Assembly (NCBI RefSeq): GCF_947501225.1
Contig: NZ_CANMUW010000005.1
Location: forward strand, 278,940 to 342,939
DNA length: 64,000 nt
Direction of reading: 5' to 3'
Source of the DNA: an uncultured Shewanella sp.
GTDB lineage: Bacteria > Pseudomonadota > Gammaproteobacteria > Enterobacterales > Shewanellaceae
Position numbers and translations under genes: made by a program
Notes under the pieces: model-generated
Told to the model about the DNA's origin: nothing
Database searches by the model: none
What the model saw: the letters and a program-made list of their open reading frames with translations, nothing else
In this document: in pieces, positions 39,748-48,074 of the stretch
Layout: the number at the start of each line of letters is the position of its first letter
Position numbering within the stretch: position 1 is the stretch's first letter

Positions 39748-40632
39748 TTATTTAACCTCTATTCGGGCATTTTTCATTGCATCTAACAACAGACCATGAA
39801 ACTCAGTAGAAAGTTCCGTTAAAGGCAAACGGATATCACCCTGGCTTATCAGACCCATTCGATGAGCGGCCCATTTAACGGGTATTGGATTAGCTTCGCA
39901 AAAGAGCGCACTAAAAAGCCCTTTCATCGAATCTTCAGCAGCCATGGCCGCTTGGTTATCACCCGCCAACGCCGCATCACACATCATTTTAAACTGTTTC
40001 GGTACGATATTATTGGCAACAGAGATCACACCGTTACCGCCAAGAGTCAGAAACTCCCGTGCGGTGGCGTCATCACCGCTGTATAGAAGAAATTCATCCC
40101 CGCACAGCTCTCGTAAACGCTTAACACGGGAAAGATCCCCTGTCGCTTCCTTTACACCTATGATATTCGGGACCTGAGCCAGTTCAGCCACAGTTTCAGG
40201 CAACATATCTACGGCTGTACGACCCGGAACGTTATAGAGAATCTGAGGAATATCTGTACTCGCCGCAACGGCTTTATAGTGTGCGATGATCCCTTTGGGG
40301 CTGGGTTTATTATAGTAGGGCGTTACGCCCAGCATAGCCGCGACACCTAGTTCAGACTGGGCCTTGGTTAGCTCTATGGCCTCAGCTGTTGCATTACCGC
40401 CATTGCCGCCAATGACCGGGATTCTACCGGCGGCAAACTTGACGGTTTGAGAGACGACTTCAATATGTTCAGGAATGGGTAGAGTAGCAGACTCACCTGT
40501 GGTGCCTACGGCAACGATGGCATCTGTACCTTCAGCAATATGGTACTCAACTAAACTTTCAAGACTTTTATAATCTACTGAGCCATCACTATTCATTGGT
40601 GTGATTAAGGCTACGATGCTTCCGTTTATCAT
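39748..40632 (-). CDS. dapA: 4-hydroxy-tetrahydrodipicolinate synthase
   Basis: This 294-residue enzyme condenses pyruvate with aspartate semialdehyde, the first committed step of the diaminopimelate/lysine branch. The Schiff-base Lys is in IGVKEATGD, the catalytic Tyr in [10 protein letters not shown], and the entry motif GTTGESATL is complete. It forms an operon with bamC. The upstream region of about 300 bases is shared with the divergent gcvR gene and shows no lysine riboswitch that I can recognise. Confidence 0.95.
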   Translation of the reverse strand: MINGSIVALITPMNSDGSVDYKSLESLVEYHIAEGTDAIVAVGTTGESATLPIPEHIEVVSQTVKFAAGRIPVIGGNGGNATAEAIELTKAQSELGVAAMLGVTPYYNKPSPKGIIAHYKAVAASTDIPQILYNVPGRTAVDMLPETVAELAQVPNIIGVKEATGDLSRVKRLRELCGDEFLLYSGDDATAREFLTLGGNGVISVANNIVPKQFKMMCDAALAGDNQAAMAAEDSMKGLFSALFCEANPIPVKWAAHRMGLISQGDIRLPLTELSTEFHGLLLDAMKNARIEVK

Positions 40633-40931
40633 GTGACTTCCCCAAGAATTCAGGATTCGCTATGGTACTGATGCTAACCGCTAAAAACAAGCATTTCAGC
40701 GTTTCGTTAGCGTTAAGACTTTTTCATCATCAAAAGAGCTCAACACGCTAAGTGAATGTTAATACGCGAACCGATTCAATATGCAGACCTCAAAGCGTAA
40801 CACTTTGACAACGCCAAGGTATAAGATGGGGATCTCATCTTGCGTAACTTATGATAGCATTAGGCGCAGTTATTGAACGTGGTGCTATTTATTGCGTTTT
40901 TTTTAATCGTTCGAATTGATAAGGAGAATTC

Positions 40932-41471
40932 ATGTCCAACCATCTTGTTATTACTGCGCTGGGCGCCGATCGCCCTGGAATTGTCAGTAAATTTGCAAGA
41001 CTTGCAAGTGAATGTGACTGCGATATTGTCGATAGTCGAATGGCCTTATTTGGCAACGAATTCACATTGATCATGATGCTATCCGGTTCATGGGCTTCAA
41101 TCACTAAGGTGGAAACCAGCCTTCCAAGCCTCAGTGTCGAACTCGAGTTAATGACGGTAATGAAACGTACATCTAAACATACACCTCAAAACTATATCTC
41201 CAGACTCGAAGTCACCTTCAGCGGAAGTAATCAACGCGGCACCATGAAAAAGATCACTCAATTCCTCGCCGACCGCTCTCTGGATCTGGCCGCGGTTAGA
41301 TCCCATGCCGATGAAGATGATCAGGGCGATCCTTCACAAAATGTTTTTCTCACCATCAATGTGCCGGAAAAGGTTGATCTAGAAAAACTGGAAAACAGCA
41401 TCAATGAACTGGCCGAAGAGATCTCGTTAAACTGCCACATCAAACGTATGCAAGGCATCACTACCCAATAA
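40932..41471 (+). CDS. gcvR: Glycine cleavage system repressor GcvR
   Basis: This 179-residue protein has two ACT domains (about 5-75 starting VITALGADRPGIVSKFA, and 92-170) and no DNA-binding motif. In E. coli GcvR binds GcvA and glycine to repress the glycine cleavage operon. It is divergent from dapA and 22 bases upstream of bcp, the same gene neighbourhood as E. coli (dapA, gcvR, bcp). AAGGAGAA precedes the ATG, a strong ribosome-binding site. Confidence 0.9.
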   Translation: MSNHLVITALGADRPGIVSKFARLASECDCDIVDSRMALFGNEFTLIMMLSGSWASITKVETSLPSLSVELELMTVMKRTSKHTPQNYISRLEVTFSGSNQRGTMKKITQFLADRSLDLAAVRSHADEDDQGDPSQNVFLTINVPEKVDLEKLENSINELAEEISLNCHIKRMQGITTQ

Positions 41472-41493
41472 ACTGCACCCGACAGGACTCCAG

Positions 41494-41964
41494 ATGAAAA
41501 CGTTAACTACAGGCGACAAAGCCCCTCTCTTTGAACTTAAGGATCAAGATGACCAACTGATCTCATTAGAGAAGAGCCTCAAACAAGGACCGGTACTGGT
41601 CTATTTTTACCCTAAGGCTTCTACACCAGGTTGTACGGTTCAAGCCTGCGGTCTGCGTGACAGTAAAGATGAACTTACCGAGCTGAATGTTACTGTTTTA
41701 GGTATTAGCCCGGATCCCGTAGCTAAGCTGAGTCGATTCTCTCAAAAACAGGAACTCAATTTCTCACTGCTCAGCGATGAGGACCATGCTATTGCCGATG
41801 CGTTCGGGGTCTGGGGAGAGAAGAAGTTTATGGGTAAGGTCTATGACGGTATTCACAGACTCAGCTTCCTGATTGGCCAGGACGGTAAGGTCAGCCATGT
41901 CTTCAACAAATTTAAGACTAAAGAGCACCATGATGTGGTGCTTAACCACCTGAAAGGTGAATAG
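41494..41964 (+). CDS. bcp: Thiol peroxidase Bcp/PrxQ
   Basis: This 156-residue cytoplasmic peroxiredoxin is of the PrxQ class and reduces hydrogen peroxide and organic hydroperoxides using thioredoxin. The peroxidatic and resolving cysteines are in TPGCTVQACGLRD, the five-residue spacing typical of Bcp. The YFYPKASTPGC context is family-typical. It is co-directional with gcvR. A strong hairpin follows and may also end the convergent argO transcript. Confidence 0.95.
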   Translation: MKTLTTGDKAPLFELKDQDDQLISLEKSLKQGPVLVYFYPKASTPGCTVQACGLRDSKDELTELNVTVLGISPDPVAKLSRFSQKQELNFSLLSDEDHAIADAFGVWGEKKFMGKVYDGIHRLSFLIGQDGKVSHVFNKFKTKEHHDVVLNHLKGE

Positions 41965-41979
41965 TTCATAAGCCAATAA

Positions 41980-42005
41980 AAATGCCCGCGATTGCGGGCA
42001 TTTTT
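41980..42005. terminator. Terminator of bcp / argO
   Basis: AATGCCCGC pairs with GCGGGCATT, with flanking A and T runs, between convergent bcp and argO. It is probably bidirectional. Confidence 0.85.
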
Positions 42006-42033
42006 ATATGATTGACTAATATCGGTCGCGGTA

Positions 42034-42645
42034 TCAGCCCAGGTATGGCCAGAGCAGAACAGCTGCAATCGTCCACATCGTCATGCAGATAAATCGATCC
42101 AGATAACACCAGGCCTTAGGCTTTTGAAATAAAGGGCTTAAGTATCTCGCACCAAAACTTAAGCTAAAGAACCAGATAAAAGAGGCCAGCACGGCACCCG
42201 CACCAAACAGCGGGCGATCGCTGCCTTCAAACTGAGCACTGATGCTACCTAGCAGGACTACCGTATCCAGGTACAGATGAGGATTGAGCAAACTGATCCC
42301 CAGGGTTGTCAATACTGCAGCCTTTAGTGTTTCGGTTCCCTTGGTCGCCCCCTCTGTCATAGCCTGTTCATTGAAGGATGACTTTAATGCTCTTGCTCCA
42401 TAGACGAGCAGGAAGATCGCTCCACCGATGCTGGCAATATCTTTAATCAGCGGAAAAGCCAGTATCAGATGACCAAGCCCTGTAACACCAGCAGTTATCA
42501 TCAGCGCATCGATCAACGAACATAATCCGGCAATGGGCAAAGAGTGCGAACGTTTTAGTCCCTGTTTAAGTACGAACGCATTTTGTGCGCCTACCGCCAT
42601 GATAAGGCTTCCGCCAACTCCTACACCTTGAATAAATGCCTGCAT
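42034..42645 (-). CDS. argO: LysE-family amino acid exporter ArgO
   Basis: This 203-residue inner-membrane exporter of the LysE/RhtB family in E. coli exports arginine and, in relatives, lysine. The opening GVGVGGSLIMAVGAQNAFVLKQG is the family hallmark, and about six membrane helices are expected. It is divergent from an ArgP-like LysR regulator 131 bases away, the usual argO-argP arrangement, so regulation by arginine/lysine through ArgP is likely. Compared with the E. coli bcp-perM neighbourhood, these two genes look inserted. Confidence 0.9.
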   Translation of the reverse strand: MQAFIQGVGVGGSLIMAVGAQNAFVLKQGLKRSHSLPIAGLCSLIDALMITAGVTGLGHLILAFPLIKDIASIGGAIFLLVYGARALKSSFNEQAMTEGATKGTETLKAAVLTTLGISLLNPHLYLDTVVLLGSISAQFEGSDRPLFGAGAVLASFIWFFSLSFGARYLSPLFQKPKAWCYLDRFICMTMWTIAAVLLWPYLG

Positions 42646-42776
42646 CTGTGTTGTTCCAACTTAAGACTGTGAATTGATTGCAAGCTTACCTAAACAGAAA
42701 AAATAAATATAACTAATATTTTTTATAGTGTATAAGTAATTCTTATAACCTAAATTCATTTTACGGAGAAGAGATC

Positions 42777-43664
42777 TTGCTTGATTATGCGCACTTGAGG
42801 GCCCTTTCGATTGTCATATCTGAAGGGGGATTCGATCGAGCCGCCAAGGTACTCTGTATCAGTCAATCTGCCGTTTCCCAGAGGATCAAGCAGCTTGAGG
42901 AGCGTGTGGGACAGGCATTAGTCATCCGCTCTACGCCCGTAGAAGCGACGCCTATGGGCAAGAGACTACTCAGACACTATTCACAGGTTCAACTACTGGA
43001 GAGTGAACTGAGTGTCGAGATGGATGCTGACGATCCTAAGCTTCCCACCATTGTAAAGATAGCGGTGAATGCCGATAGCCTGGCCACCTGGTTTCTTCCG
43101 GCACTGTGTGAGGTGTTCAAGCGCCATCAGTGGCTACTGGAGTTGATTGTCGATGATGAGTCATATACCCATAACTTACTGAAAAATGGTGAGGCTGTCG
43201 GCTGTGTGACCACAACCAAGGAGCCCCTGGCCGGATGTAGCAGCGAATACTTAGGGGAGATGGAGTATCTGTGCGTTGCGACACCTGAATTTATCGATGA
43301 ATATTTCCCAGTCACTATCTCTCAAACATCATTGGAAAAAGCGCCTGCCGTCGTTTTCTCAACCAAAGATAAACTGCATGAAAAATACTTAGGAAGATAT
43401 TTCAACATGACACCGGGGAGCTGGCGTGAACATAAGATCCCCTCGTCGGAGAGTTTTCTCGATGCCATCATTCAGGGGCTGGGCTATGGTCTGGTCGGGC
43501 ACCTTCAAGCAGAGCCCCTGCTGGAAAAAGGGATACTCAAGGAGGTCACCCCAGGAAAAAGGAAGCGGGTTCCCCTCTATTGGCAACATTGGAATATAAA
43601 GGCGAAACAAACCACCATCGTATACCGCTCTCTGGCTGTCACGGCCAAGCAATCCCTTTGCTAG
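42777..43664 (+). CDS. argP: LysR-type regulator ArgP
   Basis: This 295-residue DNA-binding regulator has an N-terminal winged helix-turn-helix (GGFDRAAKVLCISQSAVSQ) and a C-terminal effector-binding domain. In E. coli ArgP (IciA) senses lysine and arginine and activates argO and dapB-type genes. The start is TTG, preceded by ACGGAGAAGAG. Several dap genes occur elsewhere in this window, which are plausible additional targets, but I have not located a binding site. A bidirectional terminator follows. Confidence 0.88.
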   Translation: MLDYAHLRALSIVISEGGFDRAAKVLCISQSAVSQRIKQLEERVGQALVIRSTPVEATPMGKRLLRHYSQVQLLESELSVEMDADDPKLPTIVKIAVNADSLATWFLPALCEVFKRHQWLLELIVDDESYTHNLLKNGEAVGCVTTTKEPLAGCSSEYLGEMEYLCVATPEFIDEYFPVTISQTSLEKAPAVVFSTKDKLHEKYLGRYFNMTPGSWREHKIPSSESFLDAIIQGLGYGLVGHLQAEPLLEKGILKEVTPGKRKRVPLYWQHWNIKAKQTTIVYRSLAVTAKQSLC

Positions 43665-43703
43665 CCTACCGGCTGAGTTCCGCCCATCATGGCAGGCAAT
43701 AAA

Positions 43704-43722
43704 AAAGGGGCATAGCCCCTTT
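43704..43722. terminator. Bidirectional terminator argP / perM
   Basis: AAAGGGGC pairs with GCCCCTTT around ATA, between convergent argP and perM. Confidence 0.75.
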
Positions 43723-43745
43723 ATTTATTGAAATCGCCACAGCTG

Positions 43746-44831
43746 CTATTCGGTTTTCACTTCATCGGCGTTACCATTGGAGTTCGGCGTCGGCCAGGCA
43801 TTGAGTACCGCCTTTACCAGTGAAGCCAGAGGAATCGCAAAGAACACGCCCCACACCCCCCATAAACCACCGAAGATGAGTACGGCTGCAATAATAAATA
43901 CCGGATGCAGATCTACCGCATCGGAGAAAAGAATAGGTACCAATACGTTTCCATCCAACGCTTGGATAATGCCATAACCTAACATCACATAACCGAACTC
44001 GGGACTGATCCCCCACTGGAAAAAAGCGACTAATGCAATGGGAAGGGTGACCAACGTGGCCCCCACATAGGGAATGAGAACGGAAAAGCCGGTCAGAACA
44101 CCGAGCAGGGCTGCATATCTGAGATCCATGATGGCAAAGAAAACATAGCTGACAGCACCTATGATGATGATCTCGATGACCTTACCACGAATATAGTTAA
44201 ATATCTGCTGGTGCATCTCATACCATACTTTACGGGCCAGCTCTCTGTTGGTCGGAATGAACCTTTTGCTGCCCTTAATCAGCTCATCTTTATCTTTTAA
44301 GAAGAAAAAAACTAGCAAGGGAACAAGGATGGCGTAAACCATCAACACGAGTAACGAAGCTGAGTAGCCAAGTATCTGTTTACCGATATCAAGCAGATGT
44401 TGGGTATCTAACATCTTTTTCAACTCGCTAACCATGCTGTCGAGTTGATCAGGATTTACAAATTGAGGGTACTTATTGACGTAAGTCTGTGCGGTGTGAA
44501 GTCCTTTATCCAACATAGTTGGCAAGTCAGTTATCAATGCCACGCCCTGCTTCCAGATGCTGGGAACCAAACCGAAGGTGATCAACAGCATAGTTCCGAT
44601 GAACAGAACCAACACGGCCGAAGCCGCCGTCGTACGATTGATCCCCAATTTGAGCATCTGTGCAACGGGCCATTCCAGCAGGAAGGCTAAAACGAGTGCC
44701 ACCAATAGCGGAGCTAATAGCCCACCGGCAAAGTAGATTGCCAGGGCTATTCCCAGCAGGATCAAGACTAAGGTTACTGCCTGAGGATCGCTGAACCGCT
44801 CTTTATACCAAGTAGTCAATAAATTTAACAT
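43746..44831 (-). CDS. perM: AI-2E/PerM-family membrane protein
   Basis: This 361-residue inner-membrane protein of the AI-2 exporter-like family (PerM/YfgO) has about eight membrane helices and a central cytoplasmic/periplasmic segment around residues 90-150. Substrate is not established; the family includes a sodium/proton antiporter and a putative AI-2 exporter. It is the second gene after a TusA-like gene, 31 bases apart. Neighbours bcp, bepA and arsC match the E. coli yfgO region, which supports the perM name. Confidence 0.85.
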   Translation of the reverse strand: MLNLLTTWYKERFSDPQAVTLVLILLGIALAIYFAGGLLAPLLVALVLAFLLEWPVAQMLKLGINRTTAASAVLVLFIGTMLLITFGLVPSIWKQGVALITDLPTMLDKGLHTAQTYVNKYPQFVNPDQLDSMVSELKKMLDTQHLLDIGKQILGYSASLLVLMVYAILVPLLVFFFLKDKDELIKGSKRFIPTNRELARKVWYEMHQQIFNYIRGKVIEIIIIGAVSYVFFAIMDLRYAALLGVLTGFSVLIPYVGATLVTLPIALVAFFQWGISPEFGYVMLGYGIIQALDGNVLVPILFSDAVDLHPVFIIAAVLIFGGLWGVWGVFFAIPLASLVKAVLNAWPTPNSNGNADEVKTE

Positions 44832-44862
44832 TCAAGATTCCTGAAATTAAAACACTGTCACT

Positions 44863-45093
44863 CTAACGAAGATTTTCGATTTTTATTTTCAACACATTTT
44901 CATCATTACATAACTCGAAGTACCGATATCCAACTTTTTTTAAAAAACGGGGAACATCCTGTCTGGAGCCAATGTCAGATAAGGAGACACAGAGCGTCTC
45001 TCCATCTTCGAGTTGTTTTAATGCGAGTTTTACTTTTACCAGAGCTAATGGGCAACGTAATGCCGTTAAATCAATAGAAACCATAATAATCAT
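44863..45093 (-). CDS. TusA-family sulfur carrier-like protein
   Basis: This 76-residue small cytoplasmic protein has the TusA/SirA beta-alpha fold. The usual CPxP motif, in which the Cys carries persulfide sulfur, appears as RCPLALVKVK: the Cys and first Pro are kept, but the second Pro is replaced by Ala. The role in sulfur relay is therefore less certain than for TusA. The start may be at 45093 or at the third Met codon near 45084. It is the first gene of a short operon with perM. Confidence 0.8.
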   Translation of the reverse strand: MIIMVSIDLTALRCPLALVKVKLALKQLEDGETLCVSLSDIGSRQDVPRFLKKVGYRYFELCNDENVLKIKIENLR

Positions 45094-45412
45094 GTTATGG
45101 ATAAACTTAAGTCATTATCCTAAGTTGAACGATAAACCACAAGCAATGCCATAAGATTGTATGAGGTAACGAATGAGTAGGATCGGTATTTTTAACGGTT
45201 TCATAAACAAATGTTAATTGGGTCAGACTTTCAATGATAGTTTAGTTGTTGATATGTTTGATAAGTCAACAGAGTTTTTAATTTGTTTCCGGCCATATCT
45301 CATTCTAAAACAGATATGGATTAAGACCAGCTGTGCGGGTAAAATCAATTTGCCGCAGGTAATTTATCAGATTGTCTACTAAAGACAACATAGCCCTAAT
45401 TTAAGGATCAGT
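45094..45412. promoter_or_regulatory. Divergent region TusA-like / bepA
   Basis: This region of about 320 bases has no gene and is AT-rich. It must contain promoters for both directions, but no convincing consensus or hairpin is visible. Confidence 0.3.
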
Positions 45413-46873
45413 TTGAGTAAAATTACATCGCCAAAATCTCTCCTAGCCGGCGCAATGTCACTAATTTTTTGTGCAACTGCGCCTTTGAGTCTTGCTAACA
45501 ATGACCTGCCCGATCTTGGCACCGCCGCAGTGAACACCTTCAGTCTCGAGAAAGAGACCGTTTACGGTGACGCTTATATGCGCGTGATCCGTTCTTCGGC
45601 TCCCATACTCAACGACCCTGTGTTGAGTCAATATTTGACAGAGTTGGGCAACAAACTCGTCGCGCATGCAACGGGTGTAAAAACCCCCTTCTATTTCTTC
45701 CTGCTGAGAAACGATGAGATTAACGCCTTTGCCTTCTTCGGTGGCCATGTTGGTGTGCATACCGGCTTATTTCTTAACGCCGATAACGAAAGTCAGATAG
45801 CTTCTGTCCTGGGTCATGAAATTACCCACGTGACGCAGCGCCATCTGGCTCGCTCACTCGAAGCACAGGAGAAAAGCTCAACGGCGACCATGGCTGGTAT
45901 GTTAGGGGCAATCTTGTTAACTATCGCCGCCCCGCAGGCCGGTATGGCAGCCTTGGCTACGACACAGGCATTAGCAACCCAGGCAAAGATTAACTATACA
46001 CGCCTGCATGAGAAAGAGGCTGACAGGATCGGAATGCAGATCTTGGTCGACGCCGGTTTCGATCCAAATGGCGCAGCGGATTTTTTTGCCAAGTTGGCCA
46101 CCCGATACCGATTTACCTCTAAACCCCCTCAGATGTTGCTGACCCACCCTCTGCCGGAATCGCGTATCACCGACGCCCGAAACAGAGCCGCTCAATACCC
46201 GCATAGATATGTACCTGATAATATCGACTTCCAGTTGGCTAAGGCACGTATTCAGGTACGTTTCTCCAGTTATAGTGAAGAGGCGGCTTTATCGCTTTTT
46301 GAGAAGAAACTTAAGAAACGCAGCTACACATTTAAAGAGGCTGCGCTGTATGGTAAGGCACTGGCCCTCTTTCGGGTAGAGCGTTTCGATGAAGCAGAAA
46401 CCATTATCGATGGTCTGTTGAAGGGCGATAAAAACAACTTGTTTTATATCGATACTAAAACGGATCTCCTGGTACAGAGAAAAGCCAACGATGAAGCCAT
46501 CGCCATGCTTGAAACGCAACGAAATCTCAAGCCAACGTCACAGGTGATCAACACAAATCTGGCGAACGTTTATATCGAATCGGAGCAGCCTGATAAAGCG
46601 ATTCCGTTACTGGAAGAGATGATCTTTCTGGACAAGCAGAATCAGCTTCCGCTGTTTTTACTCCGTGATGCATACAAGAAAACCGGAAACAAGGCGATGG
46701 AGCACTTTGTCAATGCCGAGTCTATGGCTCTTGCAGCCGATTACAAGGGAGCAATAGACCAGTTAAACTTTGCTTATAAACTCTCTGCCGATAACCCGCT
46801 GCAACTGGCAAGAATTGAAGCTCGTATACGTCAATTTAAACTGTCGAACAGGGCCATAGAGGAGTTAAAATAA
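45413..46873 (+). CDS. bepA: Periplasmic M48 protease/chaperone BepA
   Basis: This 486-residue protein is exported by a signal peptide (about 1-28). The M48 zinc motif HEITH lies in VLGHEITHVTQRHL near residue 140, and the third ligand Glu lies in HEKEADRIGM. The C-terminal half (from about 300) has tetratricopeptide-like helices. BepA in E. coli degrades or assists stalled LptD and other barrel proteins at the BAM complex. The start is TTG with AAGGATC upstream. Together with bamC in the same window this marks an outer-membrane biogenesis neighbourhood. arsC follows. Confidence 0.92.
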   Translation: MSKITSPKSLLAGAMSLIFCATAPLSLANNDLPDLGTAAVNTFSLEKETVYGDAYMRVIRSSAPILNDPVLSQYLTELGNKLVAHATGVKTPFYFFLLRNDEINAFAFFGGHVGVHTGLFLNADNESQIASVLGHEITHVTQRHLARSLEAQEKSSTATMAGMLGAILLTIAAPQAGMAALATTQALATQAKINYTRLHEKEADRIGMQILVDAGFDPNGAADFFAKLATRYRFTSKPPQMLLTHPLPESRITDARNRAAQYPHRYVPDNIDFQLAKARIQVRFSSYSEEAALSLFEKKLKKRSYTFKEAALYGKALALFRVERFDEAETIIDGLLKGDKNNLFYIDTKTDLLVQRKANDEAIAMLETQRNLKPTSQVINTNLANVYIESEQPDKAIPLLEEMIFLDKQNQLPLFLLRDAYKKTGNKAMEHFVNAESMALAADYKGAIDQLNFAYKLSADNPLQLARIEARIRQFKLSNRAIEELK

Positions 46874-47141
46874 TCCCCCTCTGTGTATCGCGAGCCTATG
46901 CCCTCATAGGCTCGGGAACATCCCTGCCAGGTTGGCTCATGCTGCAGACTATTTTATCTATTTCCGCCTACCCCCCCGTTTTTAACTCTTCAGGCTCACC
47001 AGTTTAAAGAGTGAGCCTATAACTTCTTAGAAAGAAACAATAAAACTGAAAATTTCATGACTCTAATCGACGACTTTTTTTGTGACATTGCTCACCTTTT
47101 AAAGTATGATAGCGACAAATTTCACATGAAGAAAAAATATC

Positions 47142-47492
47142 ATGACTCAAGTAACTATCATACATAACCCTCGTTGTTCAAAAAGCCGACAGACACTTGC
47201 ACTGTTACAGGAACAAGACTGTGAAATTCAAGTCGTTGAGTATCTTAAGTCGCCTTTAGTCAGAAGTGAAATTGAGGGCTTATTGGTCAAACTGAATATA
47301 AGTGTCCGTGAATTGATGCGTACTAAAGAGACTGAATATAAAGAACAAGGCTTAGCCAATGAGGACCTCACTCAAGCGCAACTTATCCAGGCGATAGTCG
47401 AGACACCTAAACTACTCGAGCGTCCTATTGTCCTCGCCAACGATAAGGCGGCCATAGGCAGACCACCTGAAAATGTGCTCGCTATACTATAA
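47142..47492 (+). CDS. arsC: ArsC-type arsenate reductase (YfgD-like)
   Basis: This 116-residue protein has the ArsC fold with the catalytic Cys in IHNPRCSKSRQTL and the downstream Arg in LLERPIVLAN. Position next to bepA matches E. coli yfgD, an ArsC homologue of unproven activity, so arsenate reduction is probable by family but not certain. DUF2069 follows after 14 bases, suggesting a two-gene operon. No ars pump or regulator is present. Confidence 0.88.
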   Translation: MTQVTIIHNPRCSKSRQTLALLQEQDCEIQVVEYLKSPLVRSEIEGLLVKLNISVRELMRTKETEYKEQGLANEDLTQAQLIQAIVETPKLLERPIVLANDKAAIGRPPENVLAIL

Positions 47493-47506
47493 GTTGAGGC
47501 CAACTC

Positions 47507-47878
47507 ATGAACTCTACCACGCTGTTTAAACTATGCCGGACGGGTTACCTGACTCTGGTCATCTTATTAAGTGCTTGGTTCATAAATAAAGGGCTCAACG
47601 GAGAGTACTCTGTGGCGTTTACGTCATTGTGGATCATCCCGCTGCTGTTTCCGCTTAAGGGGATCTTAACCGGCAACCCCTATACCTATGCCTGGGCCAG
47701 CTTCATCATCTGTCTTTATATGTTACATGGACTAACGCTGCTCTATGTAACCTACGAATACCTGTGGTTTGCACTGTTTGAGGTTGCCCTGCTGGGAGCA
47801 TTACTGGTCGGCTTCCCCTTCTATGCCCGCATCAGGGGACGTGAATTGGGACTTGGCCTTAAAAAAAGAAGTAAGTAA
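47507..47878 (+). CDS. DUF2069 inner-membrane protein
   Basis: This 123-residue hydrophobic protein has about four predicted membrane helices (residues 13-33, 39-55, 60-80, 85-108) and a basic C-terminal tail (RGRELGLGLKKRSK). It matches the DUF2069 family found next to arsC/bepA in gamma-proteobacteria. No function is known. It is co-directional with and close to arsC, and a perfect 12-bp hairpin with a T run follows the stop codon. Confidence 0.78.
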   Translation: MNSTTLFKLCRTGYLTLVILLSAWFINKGLNGEYSVAFTSLWIIPLLFPLKGILTGNPYTYAWASFIICLYMLHGLTLLYVTYEYLWFALFEVALLGALLVGFPFYARIRGRELGLGLKKRSK

Positions 47879-47894
47879 CCTAAGGTTCATCTGT

Positions 47895-47924
47895 GAAAAC
47901 AAGTGCCCTGCTGCACTTGTTTTC
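47895..47924 (+). terminator. Terminator of arsC-DUF2069
   Basis: GAAAACAAGTGC pairs perfectly with GCACTTGTTTTC around CCTGCT. Confidence 0.85.
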
Positions 47925-48074
47925 ATCCATACACGACAAGACTCTCCCACTCGGCTCAACTGCCCCTCTCCTTTCTGTAGTGAATTTCACATGCTATATT
48001 TTCCAATAGCTCACCTGATGCCTTCTTATTACAGATGAAGGTAATACAATAATAATCAAATGGAAAAGCCTGCA

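Noticed and set aside
40633-40931. Lysine riboswitch before dapA
   Set aside because: I looked for the paired and purine-rich arms expected of an L-box and could not find them in the dapA-gcvR spacer.
46971-47110. Possible small RNA before arsC
   Set aside because: The stretch has only short homopolymers and no stable hairpin with a T-tract, so I cannot support an RNA gene.
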